Below, piece by piece: positions 37,093-37,103 of a DNA stretch of 37,103 bases. Within the stretch, counting starts at the first letter, position 1. Each line of letters opens with the position of its first letter. Origin of the DNA: Mesobacillus boroniphilus JCM 21738 (GTDB lineage: Bacteria > Bacillota > Bacilli > Bacillales > Cytobacillaceae). Under the pieces are notes generated by a model. That model worked only from the letters and a program-made list of their open reading frames with translations, was not told where the DNA came from and ran no database searches. The stretch lies in the NCBI RefSeq assembly GCF_000517385.1, contig NZ_BAUW01000039.1, positions 1 to 37,103 of the forward strand, in the 5' to 3' direction. Made by a program: the position numbers and the translations under genes.

Positions 37093-37103
37093 GTAAAATC
37101 ACA

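Overview
The window comes from a low-to-mid GC member of the Bacillaceae (Bacillus/Mesobacillus/Cytobacillus-like). Strong AGGAGG-type ribosome binding sites, sigma-A promoters, many factor-independent terminators, and a putP/opuE - gatCAB - dgkB - rlmCD gene set close to the arrangement I remember from Bacillus subtilis all support this. It reads as unpolished sequence. About twenty apparent single-base indels, mostly missing bases in short homopolymers, interrupt housekeeping genes such as aceB, aceA, recQ, pncB and rlmCD, so I join the pieces into one gene each and treat the breaks as probable sequence errors.

Layout: a dispersed structured repeat and an exact 21-bp-period array of AATTGCAC (1-267); the glyoxylate-shunt pair aceB-aceA; a YueI/DUF1694 gene; an MFS exporter and its TetR repressor behind a well-formed double operator; gatC-gatA-gatB; a broken membrane-anchored gene; putP/opuE and plsY on the minus strand; dgkB; the NAD-salvage pair pncA-pncB; an orphan PAS histidine kinase; recQ; short intergenic repeats and a small transcript; an orphan DppB/DppC-like permease pair; a BsuPI-domain lipoprotein; a Gly/Tyr-repeat protein; and rlmCD.

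Downstream of rlmCD the sequence becomes visibly AT-rich and accessory (about 25.26-31.12 kb). It holds a compact RiPP (ribosomally made, modified peptide) locus on the minus strand: MFS exporter, TldD-type metallopeptidase, RRE-radical SAM-SPASM enzyme, and a 30-residue precursor ending in CFICC followed by a Gly/Asn tail. The precursor was found by reading the sequence and lies behind its own hairpin and RBS. A divergent XRE-TPR regulator, apparently starting at ATA, faces the operon across two identical palindromes. The segment is bounded on the far side by a 3' remnant of an rlmCD-like gene with a near-copy of the rlmCD terminator, which marks the rlmCD 3' end as an insertion or replacement site.

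Beyond the remnant are a large Upf1/Dna2-like SF1 helicase with a long coiled-coil insertion, overlapped by a small winged-helix gene, and then a Rpn-type PD-(D/E)XK nuclease gene with a LexA-type box at its promoter. The best candidates for an undescribed system are the TldD/radical-SAM peptide locus and, second, the helicase-winged-helix pair in a likely defence-island position.
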